Of a stretch of DNA of 64,000 bases, positions 48,731 to 60,119 are shown one piece after another. The position numbers were made by a program, and so were the translations under genes. The stretch is from Liolophura sinensis (lineage: Eukaryota > Mollusca > Polyplacophora > Chitonida > Chitonidae). Positions within the stretch are counted from its first letter, which is position 1; every line of letters starts with the position of its first letter. The notes beneath the pieces are model-generated. The model had not been told where the DNA came from. It did not search any database and saw nothing but the letters and a program-made list of their open reading frames with translations. The stretch lies in the NCBI RefSeq assembly GCF_032854445.1, contig NC_088300.1, positions 61,292,984 through 61,356,983 of the forward strand, in the 5' to 3' direction.

Positions 48731-50510
48731 TTCTGTTTTATGTTTATGTCTGAAAACAAAATACTCAGCCGTGTTGGGTATACAGGATTACATTCTCAAG
48801 TCTGCTGATTTAGCTGGCCAAACTTAGTTACCCCAAGGAGCGAGAGCATGTCTGATAGGGGCAAGCTGGAGCCTTTGGGTACGTGTTCAGTGGGGCTGTT
48901 TCAGCCGTTTGCTCTGTCTAGCTTGTGAACATTGGAGACCTCTTGTCTGTCACCAGGATTTATCCTAGGTATATAGTGCTGTCTTTTACCCATAACACTG
49001 ATCCCCATCATATAAGTGAAAAATCTGGAGTAAGACATTGAAAAGTCAAAAAATCCATCACACATCAAACAAATTTTCTGTATTTATCAAGAACAGTCCA
49101 AATTATTACCCGAAAGTAAATATCAGTCACGCCTGTTCTGTTTATAGTGAATGATTCTGAAAGTTGAAAAAGTGATCATGCAACCCACTTAAATTTCAGG
49201 AACTTTGTTACTGATTTTAAATAAGTTGAGGCTTACTTATGTTGTTAATTCGAAAGAAATAACCCAAAATAGATCAGTTTTCATTCATCTGATTAATTTT
49301 TTGGCAAAAATATCAGGTATAGCCTGTATAAATATAAATAAATAATTTAATAAAATCTCTTAAGAAATATATTTGTTAAGTTGGTGACTGGATTAAACTG
49401 TGTTCAGTAAAATTTTAAAGTAGTTTAACCTGTTTGAACTTGGAAACTTAAAAAAAAAAAACTGTGGCAGTCATATGCTTTATCACAGCTTTAATACATG
49501 GATTTTGTAAGTGTACATGTACTTGTAACCGAATTCACAATGTAATCAAGTAGACACCACTGGTGCATGGATGTGTAGACCAGCAGACTGCAGTTGATGA
49601 TAACATCAGTGACAAATGAGTGTCATGCTAACAGGCACAAGTGACAACTTTCAACACTGACTGATTTCATTCCGACCTGTGAATAAAACAACACACAATG
49701 CAAAAGGAAGTGCAGTTTTACCTGAAGCACCGCATGTACGTACATGGACAGTCACTGGCACAGTATTTGAACTTGTGGAAGGTAGAGTGGATCAAGGCTG
49801 CAGTTTGCGTCTCTTCAAATTCATCAACGTTTTGATGCTAAGACTTTATCACATTTCGATGCATAACTGAGGTAAGAAAAGGATTGACTAATCAACATGT
49901 TGTTTTGTGTTATTGGATACTAATGAAATGGTTTCATCTGTTCACATGAAAATTTTGTTTTTGACACATGATGAGGTGTCTTTGCCTGCTTGTACTAATG
50001 TTCACAATATACCACACATATAACATATTAAAGACACTGATTTGCCTTGTATACATGCATCTCCACATTTACAGGCATCTACACAAGAAGATGTGTCAAG
50101 CTTTTAGTGTGATATCTATGATCACATCATCTGACCTGTGTGTCAATGTCTGTACGCGCAATATAGGCCATGTTGATCGTCCTACTTTTGATCATGCCTA
50201 AGAATAACTTACACTTAATCTCAGGGAAAGGATGCAGTTGTCTATTAGAGTCAAGGTATGTGTTTGGTGTTGGTGTAAAACCAACATGCAGGACAGCCAA
50301 GTACGTGTATTTTATTGTCAGCTGACAAAACGGGAAGCAGAGTTTGTTATGCTTAATTCCATGTGTCTTCCTTGCTATACCAGTTTAGTTTCATGTGAAT
50401 GCATTATTAACAAATATTATCATTTTATATACTTACTCATTTGGATTACTAACATGGTGAAAGAGAACCTAATTTCAAATGCGGAGAGGGTATTGTGGCA
50501 GGATAAAAAC
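48731..50510. other. Non-coding stretch
   Basis: No supported gene. A strong donor-like AG|GTAAGA near 49872 follows an open stretch (49679-49870) and could be a 5'UTR exon of the small membrane-protein gene at 55459; this is speculative. Confidence 0.35.
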
Positions 50511-50576
50511 ATTATTTATTTATTTGATTGGTGTTTTATGTCATACTCAAGACTATTTCACTTTGCGACGACAGCT
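50511..50576 (-). repeat. SINE-A 3' fragment
   Basis: TTTATTTGATTGGTGTTTTA, TGTCATACTCAAGACTATTT, CACTTTGCGACGACAGC. Confidence 0.65.
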
Positions 50577-50954
50577 AACGACATAAAAGTAAGATGATAA
50601 TGTCAGTGCTGGAGATGACGTTGAAGGAAAATAGCCAGGTGAATGTCACAGCAAGATGATGATCAGGGTCATAATTACATTATGCAGCCATCAGAGATAT
50701 ACTCATTATTAATGTTAATTTTTAAATAATTTGAATGTTAATATTTGTGTTAACGTCAATGACATACAGACAATTGCTCAGTCGTATTTCAGCTAGAAAT
50801 GTCATGAGGGATTCTTTTTAAATAACTTACAGTTGATTGATTGATTGTTGTTCAATGTTCAGTACCTTCTTCAGGTACCTGACGAATGCACTTGTCTTTT
50901 TTTAGCTGCATACTCATACAATTCATAAATCACTTGTGCATGCAGAAGCAAAAT

Positions 50955-51060
50955 CTCTCGCTGTACATGGGAAGGTCTGTCAGCAATCTGAGGATGGCTG
51001 TGAGCTCTGTCAAGTTCTTTCCCAAGATAACACTGGGGTAAAACACCACTTATAAATACA
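50955..51060 (+). repeat. SINE-A fragment, internally deleted
   Basis: TACATGGGAAGGTCTGTCAG, CAATCTGAGGATGGCTGTGA, then directly GGGGTAAAACACCACTTATA. Confidence 0.6.
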
Positions 51061-51524
51061 TACATACTTGCAAAACGATTAGCTGTACAATAAACTCCTG
51101 TTACCGATCGCTCATTTAGGTTACGTGTGCATTTGTCTTAATATTCACAGATATTCCCCACAATCAGGGACAGTCTAGATGACATCATTTAATACTGGCC
51201 TATTATTAAAATAAAACAGCTGATATTCCTGTTTATCGGTGTTGATATTTCTTGAAAATATGAGTGTATAAACGTTATGAATATTATAAAGGAATTCAAT
51301 TTAACAGAGTGTTCATGACGTGTCCTAATAAACATTACTATCATGCATGCGTTTTGCTTAGTCCGCAAGGTGAATCTGGTTGGGATGTACTTCAACTTGT
51401 CAGTGTGCATTCGTACATTCAACTGACTATGCTGGCCCCAAACAGCACAGTTGTAACTTCGCCACATGGCGTTCAGCATGAAGTGGATATCGCAACGACT
51501 GGTTGACCCGTATCAGTATAATGG

Positions 51525-51695
51525 CTCGGGTGGGGCAGGTTACTTCCCTTCGGTAAGTGGTCTCAATTAAACAGCACTAGATAAAAGAACAGTGGAAATC
51601 CGTCCTGCAACAAGGAGGCACGTTAAAAGTATATGTACTCTAAGGACTCCATCCTCATATGTCTTAAAAATTGTTAAGTACTATGTTAAACCCCA
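51525..51695 (+). repeat. SINE-B 3' part
   Basis: TGCAACAAGGAGGCACG, AAGGACTCCATCCTCATATG, AAAATTGTTAAGTACTATGT, TAAACCCCAAG; similar to the 3' part of the 39455-39940 copy. Confidence 0.55.
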
Positions 51696-52034
51696 AGACA
51701 GGTGTGTGTGCATAAAACATTGTACTATAGATGATGTATTTGGTACATAAAGCTGATCAAGGTTGATAATGAATTTTACTAGCATATGTTGTAAACTTCT
51801 CATTTATGACATTCAAACCCAATGACATTGTGAAAGAGGTCTCTGTATATCTCAGATATTGTACAATTATATATGTACACAAATACATAACATTCAGGAG
51901 CTAACATTTGAAACAATGACATGCTGGAATCAACATGTAACAGTAATCCAGAAAGTAGAGCCATCTTTAACAGCTTGTTTTGTGTCATGCAGTACTGTTA
52001 AATGGAGGTAGAGGAATTGACCTAAAATTTTGCC

Positions 52035-52195
52035 CCAAAAAGTGCACTTTTATAGGTAAATAAATGTTGTAAAATATTACATTTGGTGTTGAAACTTGCA
52101 CTTGCCCCTGTAGGATACTGTCTTACCTTCCAAACAAGCCTCAAAACACCTTAGATAAATGGAAATCTTGGAATCACACAAAATTGGCTGTTAAC
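52035..52195 (+). repeat. Dispersed repeat family D, copy 3
   Basis: AAATATTACATTTGGTGTTG, AAACTTGCACTTG, CCAAACAAGCCTCAAAACAC, CACACAAAATTGGC. Confidence 0.5.
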
Positions 52196-53224
52196 TAAGG
52201 CATATCGATATGGGTAAAATTGGAGGTCATATAATGAATTTACAATAACCAAACTGAACATTTTATTCAATGACATTTTTCAATGATTTTGTCTACAGGC
52301 ATAATATAATATTGGCCTATAGATCTTTAATGCTTAATATTTTAAGTGTTTAAGCTGAAGTATTAAATTCACATCTTACACACAAATAATTTAAGCTGCA
52401 ATTGATCAAAGGTCTTAATTATACCTGGAACTCTTAGTCCCAGATTATAGGTCATTAACAGCCTTCATATACATGTATTTGGGCATGTGTTCTTAAGTGT
52501 AAGAGTATGGAAGTAACAATGATGCTTATGTAACTGGTTATGACAGTGCAGCACTGACAGGATATACTGTTTTGTGATAATGGTAATCAGCTGTATAAAC
52601 TGTGGATTGAGCAATTAAATACACTTCACATAATGTGGCAATAACAACCCCTCTGCCTTTCTCTGCCCCCAACCAGCCTTCTATAACTAAAGTAAGGAGC
52701 CCACCATATCTTAGCCCTCCCCCACTCCACACACACAAACACACTCACTGCCCCCAATAACTGCAATACTTGAAATGTGTGCTGACCACATGTATACTGT
52801 GACTACATGTAGCTGGCCTAGCTGATATGTATCATGAAGATTCTCATTTTACTATGTAGAAATTGCTTAGTTTGCCCCTGGGTCCATCTGGGGTTTGAGT
52901 ATTTCCAGGTCTTAGGCATCCTGGGATACACACATCATTAATGTTGAAAATGTTCTATTCCTTAATATAAAATAATTAGCTGGGCCACCCTGCAGTGAGA
53001 AATAAAGCTGTCGCAATTACCACTTTTACCACTGCTAAAACTTGGCCTCCAGATAAAGGTCAAAGTCTGGGAGATTTGTGTAAATAACCAGTTAACTTCA
53101 GAGATATGACGAATAAAGCATAGTTACAAGTATAATCATTTCATTTGCAGGAAAAATCAAAATGGGTAAATATGTATATTTGGGTTCTAACATCATACTT
53201 TACAAGTCTTTAGTTATATGACGA

Positions 53225-53512
53225 CATGGAGTCTTTAGGTATGTGTACATATATTGTGGCTTCTTGTGGCAGAGCGAGTCCGTGCCACCAAAGTGCTGCC
53301 ACTCAAGTTTCATGTCGAAGACACCATACATGACCATTACATTGACACCAGGCCAACCAGCCCAGTTTCCTTTCTCTGCTTTCTCAGTGCTGAGCACTAA
53401 GTGAGGCAGCAGCAAATATCATTTTTAAAGTCTTTTGCATGACCTGACACAGGTTTGATCCCAGGGTCTCCAGACTTTGAGGCAGACGCTCTAACCTTTT
53501 GGCCACCGAAGT
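53225..53512 (-). repeat. SINE-B, full length
   Basis: Read on the minus strand it begins with a tRNA-like head: A-box-like TGGCCAAAAGG (53505-53495) and B-box-like GGATCAAACC (53461-53452). The body has CTGGTTGGCCTGGTGTCAAT, GTCTTCGACATGAAACTTGA, GTGGCAGCACTTTGGTGGCA. It shares no obvious body with SINE-A, so it is a separate family. Confidence 0.7.
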
Positions 53513-53809
53513 AGTTTAACATCAATACAGGGCGAAGATATACACAAAAGATTACTTTGAATAGTCATTTATGTAATTGTGATTGCATTACAGGAGCCAG
53601 TTAAGTAAAAAACTTACTTAGATGTGAGCAGAACATTCATGTAGGTGTTCACAAGACTTTTTGCAGCTACTCTGATGCTACTGGAACAACTGATAAAGAG
53701 ACGTATTCAGTACTTTGGAGACCATGGCAAAAACTAGAATATTTATCTACTTTGATTTGTGAACACCATAAAGAGGCTACGGTACTTTGAATAATAATGA
53801 TGATTATAT

Positions 53810-54255
53810 TAAACATGAGAGGGCTGTGTAATAATGATGACTGTGTGGAACATGGGAGGACAGTGTAACGATGATGACCATGTGGATCATGGGAGGACTG
53901 TGTAATAACGGTGACCATGTGGATCATGGGAGGACAGTGTAATGATGATGACCATGTTGATCATGGGAGGACTGTGTAATAACAGTGACCATGTGGATCA
54001 TGGGAGGACTGTGTAATAACGGTGACCATGTGAATCATGGGAGGACAGTGTAACGATAATGACCATGTGGATCATGGGAGGACAGTGTAACGATAATGAC
54101 CATGTGGATCATGGGAGGACAGTGTAACGATAATGACCATGCTGATCATGGGAGGACAGTGTAACGATGATGACCATGTGGATCATGGGAGGACAGTGTA
54201 ACAATGATGACCATGTGGATCATGGGAGGACAGTGTAATAATGATGACCATGTGA
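53810..54255. repeat. 37-bp minisatellite
   Basis: About 11-12 copies of a 37-bp unit built on ATGACCATGTGGATCATGGG then AGGACAGTGTAACGATA, with variants ACTGTGTAATAACGGTG. The spacing of GATCATGGG is 37 bp in the measured copies (53885, 53922, 53959). Confidence 0.92.
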
Positions 54256-54435
54256 CTGAGGAGTATTTTATGCACATGCGAGTACCACTTACATTAAAGG
54301 AATACTCTGAAAATGTGATGACCATACAGGACTATTGGGGTTATTATATGTATATGTGAGAAGAATACTGGAGTAAGGAATAAAGTTATATGAACTGTGT
54401 AATTGTGAAAACCGTGCTGGAGTATTCTGTGTAAT

Positions 54436-54600
54436 TGATTTATTTCATGTATTTGATTGGTGTTTTACGGCGTATTCAAGAATTTTTCACTTATACGACG
54501 GCAGCCTTTATTATAGTGGGAGGAAACCCACGACCATCTGCAAGTTGCTGTAGACCTTCCCACGTATGGCCGGAGAGGACACCAACATGAGCTAGGCTTC
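54436..54600 (-). repeat. SINE-A inserted in 39-bp minisatellite
   Basis: ATTTGATTGGTGTTTTACGG, CGTATTCAAGAATTTTTCAC, GTGGGAGGAAACCCACGACC, CTTCCCACGTATGGCCGGAG. The same 20-bp sequence, GGAGTATTCTGTGTAATTGA, lies on both sides (54419-54438 and 54602-54621). Confidence 0.85.
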
Positions 54601-55260
54601 AGGAGTATTCTGTGTAATTGAGAAGACCATAGAGGAGTAAGGAGTACTGAGGACCACGTATAAATGAAGAATACTCCATGCAGGAGTAACGGTTATTCTG
54701 TGCAATTGTGATGATCACGTTGAAGTAAGGATTATTCTGTTCAATTGTGGTGATCCTTTAAGAGTAAGGATTATACTGTGTAACTGTGATGATCACGTAG
54801 GAGTAAGGATTATTTTGTTTTATTGTGGTGACCCTTTAGGAGTAAGGATTATATTGTGTAATTGTGATGATCACGTAGGAGTAAGGATTATTCTGTTTAA
54901 TTGTGGTGACCCTTTAGGAGTAAGGATTATATTGTGTAATTGTGATGATCACGTAGGAGTAAGGATTATTTTGTGTAATTGTGATGACCACATAGGAGTA
55001 AGGATTATTTTGTGTAATTGTGATGACCATGTAGGAGTAAGGATTATTTTGTGTAATTGTGAGAACCACATAGGAGTAAGGGTTATTTTGTGTAATTGCA
55101 ATGACCATGCTGGAGTAAGGATTATTGTGTGTAATTGTGAGAACCACATAGGAGAGAGGGTTATTTTGTGTAATTGTGAGAACCACACAGGAGTAAGGTT
55201 AATTTTGTGTAATTTTGATGACCATGTAGGAGTAAGGATTATTTTGTGTATGAACTTGTG
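54600..55260. repeat. 39-bp minisatellite
   Basis: About 15 copies of a 39-bp unit: GGAGTAAGGATTATTTTGTG then TAATTGTGATGACCACGTA. Spacing is 39 bp in measured copies (54841, 54880, 54919). Because 39 is a multiple of 3, long open frames appear on both strands. Diverged units before the SINE (54360-54436) show the array once began there. Confidence 0.92.
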
Positions 55261-55458
55261 ATGGCCACTTATTGGGTAAAAAGGAAATGCTGACATTCAA
55301 TTTCTGCTTTTGTTCATAAAATATATAGTCATGTCAGCTGTGTCTTCCTTAGAGACAGTTTAATTTGACCTATCACCATAGTTGATTGAAAGACTCTGAT
55401 CATCTACATAATTTTTTCCCTTGCAGGACCATGAGGCTGAGCTGACAGATGACTAACC

Positions 55459-57365
55459 ATGGAGCAGACGATAGAGTTCTGGCTAAACATCGTCATTCCC
55501 ATCCTCATGTCTGCGGGACTTATCTCAACCCTTGTCATACTCTGGAAGTACAACATTGAAATCTCTGTGGAGAAAATTGACAACTTTCTTCAGCTGTTTA
55601 AACGGGTAAGAATCGTTAAATGTTAGTTAAAATGGTTGAAAAAGGTTTTGATTATTTCTTTGATTGTGTTTTATGGCTACTCAATAATATTTCACTTCTA
55701 CTGTGGTGACCAGCATTACCTGACTGCAAATGGGAGGAGGCCAGCATTACCTGATTGCAAATGGGAGGAGGCCAGCATTACCTGATTGCAAATGGGAAGA
55801 GGCCAGCATTACCTGATTGCAAATGGGAGGAGACCAGCATTACCTGACTGCAAATGGGAGGAGGCCAGCATTACCTGACTGCAAATGGGAGGAGGCCAGC
55901 ATTACCTGATTGCAAATGGGAAGAGGCCAGCATAAACCTGATTGCAAATGGGAAGAGGCCAGCATAAACCTGACTGCAAATGGGAAGAGGCCAGCATTAC
56001 CTGATTGCAAATGGGAGGAGGCCAGCATTACCTGACTGCAAATGGGAGGAGGCCAGCATTACCTGATTGCAAATGGGAGGCCAGCATAAACCTGATTGCA
56101 AATGGGAAGAGGCCAGCATTACCTGATGGCAAAAGGGAGGAGGCCACCATTACATGTACCTGACTGCAATGGGAGGAGACGGGGTAGAGCCAGGGGGAAA
56201 GTCCTCATAATACAAATATGTTGACCACGTAGGAATAAGAGGACAGCTTGCCTCCTTCAAATCTGGGTTAAAATTGACAACAAATGTTTCTTGTTATCAA
56301 TTTAAATTCAAGTAAATTAAAGTGAATTAATGAACAGGTATGATATGCCTCTACCATCTATTGGATATTTTTCTTCACAAAGACTGCAATTTAAGATAAT
56401 CATACAGTATAGTATTTGTCATTCCAACAAACAACACCGGCAAATGCTACTGTAAATCACCCTGTTGTACAAATTATGTACAAACCGATTAATTAGTGGA
56501 AAATCATCTGAAGCTGTGAGATTTATTGTAAATCGTATAAAATCTCATGTGACTCTTCAGCAGCTTAGTACTGCTAAATGATTAGCACGTGAAAAATTTC
56601 ATGAAGTTGCAGACCATATACTGTATTAACTGTAAATTATCATGGCTGCTGTGATGACCTTCACTGTTGTGATAGCTAATTAATAAGCTATGATTTAGTT
56701 TAAAAAAAGTTCTGAGAATTAGAGGCAGTATCAGTATGTATGACTTTGATGAAAGTTAACTACAAAAATTATCACAGGCCCATCAGACCAGTGTCTTTCG
56801 ACATCTACTTCTTTGGGTTAAATAAAAAAAAAAACATGATCAAAGAATTCTTTTATTTAATTTCATAAAAATGTACAGATTCTGCTAGAAGCCATATGTT
56901 TGGATGACTCATTGTTTATAAATGTAGTCACTGTTAACTGTTGATAAAGTAAATGTTGATAAACACCAGGCTGACCAATGCTTGGTTAGTTACCATAGTT
57001 ACTCTACTGGTTTGGTTCAAATTCAACTGGTCTAGGACCAGCAGACTGAGTGTAGTGTTAATTTCAAGTAGTGTGAATTTCAATAGGGTCAATCTCTGTT
57101 CCAGGAGGAGAATGGCGAGAAACGTGAACTGATAAAGACAGAAGAATCTCTGACTTGGTCAGTGTCCTTCAACCAGGGATCTGCAGGCCCTCGTACAACA
57201 TGTTCCTCATCTACAGTGGAATCTACATCCAACAGCCAGATGTATGGGGCAATACCTAAACACATGGATGCTATACCTAAACACACTGGAGCAATTCCTA
57301 AACATATTGGAACTATGCCTAAACATCTAGGGGCAATACCTAAAAATTTAGGGGGCAATACCTAA
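55459..57365 (+). CDS. Small single-span membrane protein, unrecognised
   Basis: Two coding exons, 55459-55605 and 57105-57365, with strong sites (CGG|GTAAGA; CTGTTCCAG|GAG) and phase-0 junction; 135 residues. The coding ATG sits in an exon whose acceptor (CCCTTGCAG) precedes it by about 30 bp, so a 5'UTR exon lies upstream. Residues 1-8 (MEQTIEFW) are short, about 9-30 form one hydrophobic span (IVIPILMSAGLISTLVILW), then a charged stretch (EISVEKIDNFLQLFKREEN), a Ser/Thr-rich tail, and from about residue 97 five in-frame copies of a 7-residue repeat (A-I-P-K-H-x-x) ending in LGGNT and stop. The lack of a long N-terminal leader suggests a signal anchor or tail-like topology. I recognise no family. 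The repeat tail is a translated minisatellite and may be recent or non-functional; a splice variant may avoid it. Confidence 0.5.
55647..56210 (-). repeat. SINE-A with internally expanded 31-34 bp array
   Basis: Starts as a SINE-A copy (TTTGATTGTGTTTTATGGCT, ACTCAATAATATTTCACTTC). At the GCCAGCATTA segment it runs into about 14 tandem units of GCCAGCATTACCTGATTGCA then AATGGGAGGAG. It then resumes as SINE-A (ACGGGGTAGAGCCAGGGGGA). Lies in the intron of the small membrane-protein gene. Unit length varies a little (AACCTG variants, one short unit near 56077). Confidence 0.8.
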
Positions 57366-57730
57366 ACATTTGGAGGGCAATACCTAAACATCTATGGAGC
57401 AATAGACACCCATGAACATGTGGGAACTATAGCTAAACATATTTTATTTATTTGATTGGTGTTTTATGCAATACTCAAGAATATTTCACTTATACGACGG
57501 TGGCCAGCATTATGGTGGAAGGAAACTGGGCAGAGCCCAAGGAAAACGCATGACCATCTGCAGGTTGCTGACACACCACCTAAACATATGAGAATTGTGC
57601 CTAAACATTTAGGGGGCATTAACTAAACATCCAGAGGATAATACCTATTCTTCTTTCGGGCAATACCTATAAACATACGGGAGCTATACCTAAACAGATG
57701 GGACAATACCTAAACATCAAGGGTTCAATG
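57241..57730 (+). repeat. 21-bp minisatellite, partly coding
   Basis: Unit GCAATACCTAAACACATGGAT and variants. The first five copies (57246-57350) are in frame with the upstream exon. A one-base gain then shifts the frame and the CCTAAACAT motif itself supplies the TAA stop. Degenerate units continue to about 57730, split by a SINE-A at 57440-57584. Confidence 0.85.
57440..57584 (-). repeat. SINE-A inserted in 21-bp minisatellite
   Basis: TTTGATTGGTGTTTTATGCA, ATACTCAAGAATATTTCACT, GGTGGCCAGCATTATGGTGG, CCATCTGCAGGTTGCTGACA. Array motif CTAAACAT is present on both sides. Confidence 0.85.
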
Positions 57731-57888
57731 ACTAAACTAAGCCTTAACTATGAATGCAATCTACAAGACCTATACCTATGCAGTCAGAGGATGCCAAAAC
57801 ACTAAAGATACATGTAGCACGCAAATATGCGTCAAGGATATATACCTTAATAGTCCAAATCATCATTTCTGAAGTCTCAATGAGTCTT

Positions 57889-58080
57889 GCGAGACCAGAC
57901 GGGGGCTCTTGAAAACTAATGCATTTAAAATGTTGGATTTTATGGTGTTTTGCTAAATGTTAGATTGAATATACATCTTATATAGTAGAGTCTGTTGCCT
58001 CAGGGGTGCTGTGAGCAGCTACCGCCTATTCGCACCTTGTAACTCGTTAGTCTGCGAGAGCCCCTTACCTTATCTCAACA
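57889..58080. mobile_element. Possible MITE with GC-rich ends
   Basis: Left end GAGACCAGACGGGGGCTCTT; the reverse complement of the right end is GAGATAAGGTAAGGGGCTCT. The end motif (GGGGGCT) recalls the element at 13575-13705 but the interiors differ. Confidence 0.25.
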
Positions 58081-59030
58081 AAACCTTGCATGGGATCCTG
58101 AAATGTTGATTCCACGTATATCGAGTACAACCTACTGCATTTAAAGCTGTGCAGATGAAATCTTTAACAGTATAATAGCACATTTAATATTACCCAGGGT
58201 ATTCTGTGGATGAGTGATTAAGGTTTGTCATTTAAATGTAAAGGATGGACCCAACATATCTTATGTCCCACCATCTATGAAATCAGTTGTGACATCATGA
58301 CGTCACAGAGAGATTAAACATTTGTAACCAATGTGTGGGACATTCCGTTGACCTATTTGCAACAATACTGCTTATGACTGGTCAAATGCGTGTTCTAGAT
58401 TGACAGTTTGGATAGGTCTATTTGGGGACACAAAAGGAGTTATTCAATCTCTGATGTGGAGAGAGAAATCTGACTCTGGGGGCCTTAATTGGAGGCTGTA
58501 AGCTGTTACGAATACTTTAATGGCTGTTTTGGGGTGGTTTGACATGAAATCCACCAATACAGAATAGGCTTTGAGCTCATATTGCAGGTGAAAATCTGTG
58601 TCACATGTAGGAAAGTGTTAACAATTTCTTACTTAATTGTGTCTGACAGATGGCCAGATATACTGTAAATGTAAAGCAGACTTTCAGATTCTTTATATTT
58701 AATATGGTCATGTGGGGGACCTGTATATTCCTGTATCCCACAGCTGACGTCATGTGTCTGCCGACTAGGCTATCTAGCTTTGCTTGTGAAATCAATGGTC
58801 ACATCAGTGTAGCGATTCACCTATATATATACATTGATCTTTTCCACTGAACTGATAGGTCTTTTGTGGGATAAATTTGTTACATGGTTAGAGGGCGACA
58901 GGATTTGGAAATATATAGTTTCAGTAACCTTCGTATTGGGCTCACCGTGAATATGAGACTTACTGACACCACATATTTCTGTATCCGATCATAGAGTAAA
59001 AAACCATGTACCGGTAAATAATACTATTTA
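58081..59030. other. Non-coding stretch
   Basis: No gene visible. A short piece near 58586-58650 resembles 39510-39600. Confidence 0.45.
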
Positions 59031-59034
59031 TTTG

Positions 59035-59235
59035 ACTGGTGTTTAATGATGTTCTCAAGAGATTTCCAGACAGCAGTCCGGTTTATGGGTGGAGGAAACC
59101 AGTGGACAGGCTAAACCACCAAACCTTCACCAGGTACCTGACAAATCTCTTAATGCAACGTGCTATAGCGGAAACAATAAGAATTGGATTTGAACATGGG
59201 ACCTCATTGGTGGAGGGCAGTCAGCAAGCACTTTA
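59035..59235 (-). repeat. tRNA-headed SINE-like copy, third type
   Basis: Ends at the right in a B-box-like segment (plus strand GGATTTGAACATGGGA). The left end resembles the SINE-A tail (ATTTGACTGGTGTTTAATGA) but the body (CAGCAGTCCGGTTTATGGGT) differs. Confidence 0.4.
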
Positions 59236-59621
59236 TTTTGTGAAACAATACATTACTACAGAAACTGTTTGATGGTCTACTGGATGACATACTACCAATG
59301 TTTATGTATTTTATGTCCAAAACTTTAATCTTCTTTGCAAACCATAATACAGATATCTGAACTGGATGCTGAAAATTGGCTAAAGCTGTGCTACCACACC
59401 ATAGAATCTGTGGTCGACAGCTGTATAAGCTAGTTATTTGTAGATGACATAATTTACTTTTTTCTGAAGTGTCAAAGGCGTACATAAATTTAGGTACGTA
59501 CACTTATATATCTCTCTGTATGTCTAAATTTTATAAATATAAATAAAAAAAAATAAACAAACTAATGATGCCATGGTATGCTTTTTTAAATTAAGAGAAC
59601 AATATTTGGTTTGATTACATG

Positions 59622-59715
59622 ATTAATGCTTTAAGCCATACTCAAGAATATTTCACTTATACAGCAGCAGCAAACATGATGTTCCACTGGTTGCTGCCAG
59701 ACCGAGAACTACAGT
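59622..59715 (-). repeat. SINE-A fragment
   Basis: GCTTTAAGCCATACTCAAGA, ATATTTCACTTATACAGCAG, TGGTTGCTGCCAGACC. Confidence 0.6.
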
Positions 59716-59999
59716 AGAGCATGTCTGTGTTTTTCACAGGTGGGCGACAATGTCTATTTATAGTTAATTCCTCGACCTTTTAACACACGAAAGAACAACT
59801 TTTAGTGCCAAAAAATTTATTTAAGAGGATTGTGGAGACCAAACTACGTGTACATTGGTTGGATGGGCCAGTTTCTGGGCTTCACAAACACTATAATTTT
59901 ATCAGTCAACACAGATTAATGCCTTCAGAATATGCCTGAAAAAGAGTGTGAAAGTTTGAAGAATTATTGTAAAATTTTGTCTGTGACTGGTTGATCTTG

Positions 60000-60095
60000 C
60001 AAAGGTGTTTTGAGGTTTGATTGGAAGGTAGGAAAAGGGTAAATTTTAGTACCAAAAGCTATATTTTGTGACTTTTATGAACATTAATCACTTAC
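60000..60095 (-). repeat. Dispersed repeat family D, copy 4 (reverse)
   Basis: Reverse complement carries AGCTTTTGGTACTAAAATTT, CTACCTTCCAATCAAACCTC, AAAACACC, matching copies 1-3. Confidence 0.4.
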
Positions 60096-60119
60096 AAAAT
60101 TATTATTTAAACTGAATTA

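Noticed and set aside
54000-55260. Possible CRISPR-like array
   Set aside because: Units are contiguous with no unique spacers, and the genome is eukaryotic; these are minisatellites.
54815-55261. 148-codon open frame with 13-residue repeats (VRIILCNCDDHVG type), and long frames on the opposite strand
   Set aside because: It is the 39-bp minisatellite. The unit is a multiple of 3, so frames stay open by arithmetic on both strands; there are no splice sites or start context.
55840-56028. Minus-strand frame with repeated SSHLQSG segments
   Set aside because: Product of the SINE-derived tandem array, not a protein.
57089-57358. Minus-strand frame with CLGIAP repeats
   Set aside because: Antisense of the 21-bp coding minisatellite.
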